Notes under the pieces: generated by a model
Told to the model about the DNA's origin: nothing
The model's input: only the letters and a program-made list of their open reading frames with translations
The model's database searches: none
Part shown: positions 63,378 to 64,000 of the stretch, piece by piece
Layout: every line of letters starts with the position of its first letter
Numbering within the stretch: the first letter of the stretch is position 1
Translations under genes and position numbers: made by a program
Assembly: GCA_034508935.3 (NCBI GenBank)
Contig: CM067454.1
Coordinates: forward strand, 33,685,700 to 33,749,699
DNA length: 64,000 nucleotides
DNA from: Berghia stephanieae
Taxonomy: Eukaryota; Mollusca; Gastropoda; Nudibranchia; Aeolidiidae
Direction: 5' to 3'

Positions 63378-63855
63378 TACAACATAGAGCAATTTCAATA
63401 AATTAACCATAATAGATAACAACTTTTTTAAATCCCCATTATAATGTTTAAAAAATAATAATAATTTCAACACCAATATGAAAAGTTTAGCTGAGATGCT
63501 TTTGTTTACTTTTTTTATCCTTGGCTTATCACATCGATCGGTCTCAGGTGGCGTTAGTAATAACAATTATGATGTGGAAAACAAACAAATAACCCAGACA
63601 GATATTCCTGATAATTGCCATGTCGTAATTGTTTGTCTGACTTGTTTCGATCTGAAGCCGAGTGCTCAAAAATTGATCACCTTGCTGGGCATTCACTCAT
63701 AACGTCACCAAACGTTTGGATTATAATCTGTGCAATTCTTGAGCTTATTAACTCTCTCCTTACCGACCATTTTCCGGATTTTCCCCAAAACTTCACACCC
63801 AACCTATAAAAAGATTACGCTGTATCAATACCATTAGATTTTGCCAGCACCAGTG
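63378..63855. other. stretch with a possible signal-peptide ORF
   Basis: The plus-strand frame 63478-63699 begins MKSLAEMLLFTFFILGLS followed by HRSVSG, which looks like a signal peptide, and stops after 74 codons. No splice donor or homology seen. Could be the first exon of a secreted protein, or chance. Confidence 0.25.
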
Positions 63856-63856
63856 T

Positions 63857-63949
<93 letters not shown>
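63856..63949. repeat. (CT)n microsatellite
   Basis: About 90 bp of uninterrupted CT. Confidence 0.97.
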
Positions 63950-63951
<2 letters not shown>

Positions 63952-64000
63952 ATCTTGTAATGAATCCGCTGTTTTGATTTGATTTACCCATCCCTCTATC

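Overview
The window looks like a 64 kb piece of an animal nuclear genome: AT-rich, with sparse multi-exon genes, GT-AG introns of several kb, tRNA-derived SINEs, several LINE clades, many TA-flanked MITEs and very long CT, AT and AAT/ATT microsatellites. The gene set (an intronic GNPTG, an intronless GPCR of the kind that is expanded in molluscs, and an animal L-rhamnonate dehydratase-like gene) and the repeat style suggest a lophotrochozoan, perhaps a mollusc. That placement is an inference. There is no bacterial or viral gene organisation, and I saw no LTR element or Polinton.

Three host loci can be supported. (1) GNPTG, the gamma subunit of the lysosomal GlcNAc-1-phosphotransferase, runs on the minus strand from 29604 to about 13347. 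I placed eight exons with matching splice phases and one tentative last exon; together they give about 282 residues: signal peptide, MRH domain with six cysteines, C-terminal region. (2) The first three coding exons of an enolase-superfamily sugar-acid dehydratase, closest to L-rhamnonate dehydratase, lie on the plus strand at 40551-42838. Its C-terminal exons were not found. (3) An intronless rhodopsin-like GPCR lies on the minus strand at 48166-47014 and is interrupted by two frameshifts.

The rest is mostly transposon strata. 1-12 kb: copies of an unclassified dispersed repeat (called A here), one split by an RTE-type LINE with a 10-bp target duplication, another split by a 1.14 kb inverted-repeat transposon with a small zinc-finger ORF; then a pogo-like MITE and a minisatellite. 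13-30 kb: GNPTG, whose introns hold a piggyBac remnant, a foldback MITE, pogo-like and hAT-like MITEs, LINE pieces, a large minisatellite and SINEs, several of them within 9-45 nt of splice sites. 30-47 kb: LINE tails, SINEs and a cluster of a roughly 190-bp TA-flanked MITE (one copy inserted in another), a perfect 102-bp palindrome, and the dehydratase exons. 49-55 kb: two copies, in opposite orientation, of a DNA transposon with a C2HC motif and a PIN/XPG-like region. 55-60 kb: microsatellite-rich DNA. 60.8-63.4 kb: a nearly complete pogo/CENP-B-type transposon with terminal inverted repeats, TA duplication and a C-terminal PHD finger.

The host genes show no operon-like or pathway link to each other. 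GNPTG and the dehydratase gene point away from each other across about 11 kb of repeat-rich DNA. All family assignments come from reading translated sequence and recalling family motifs; no database search was run.
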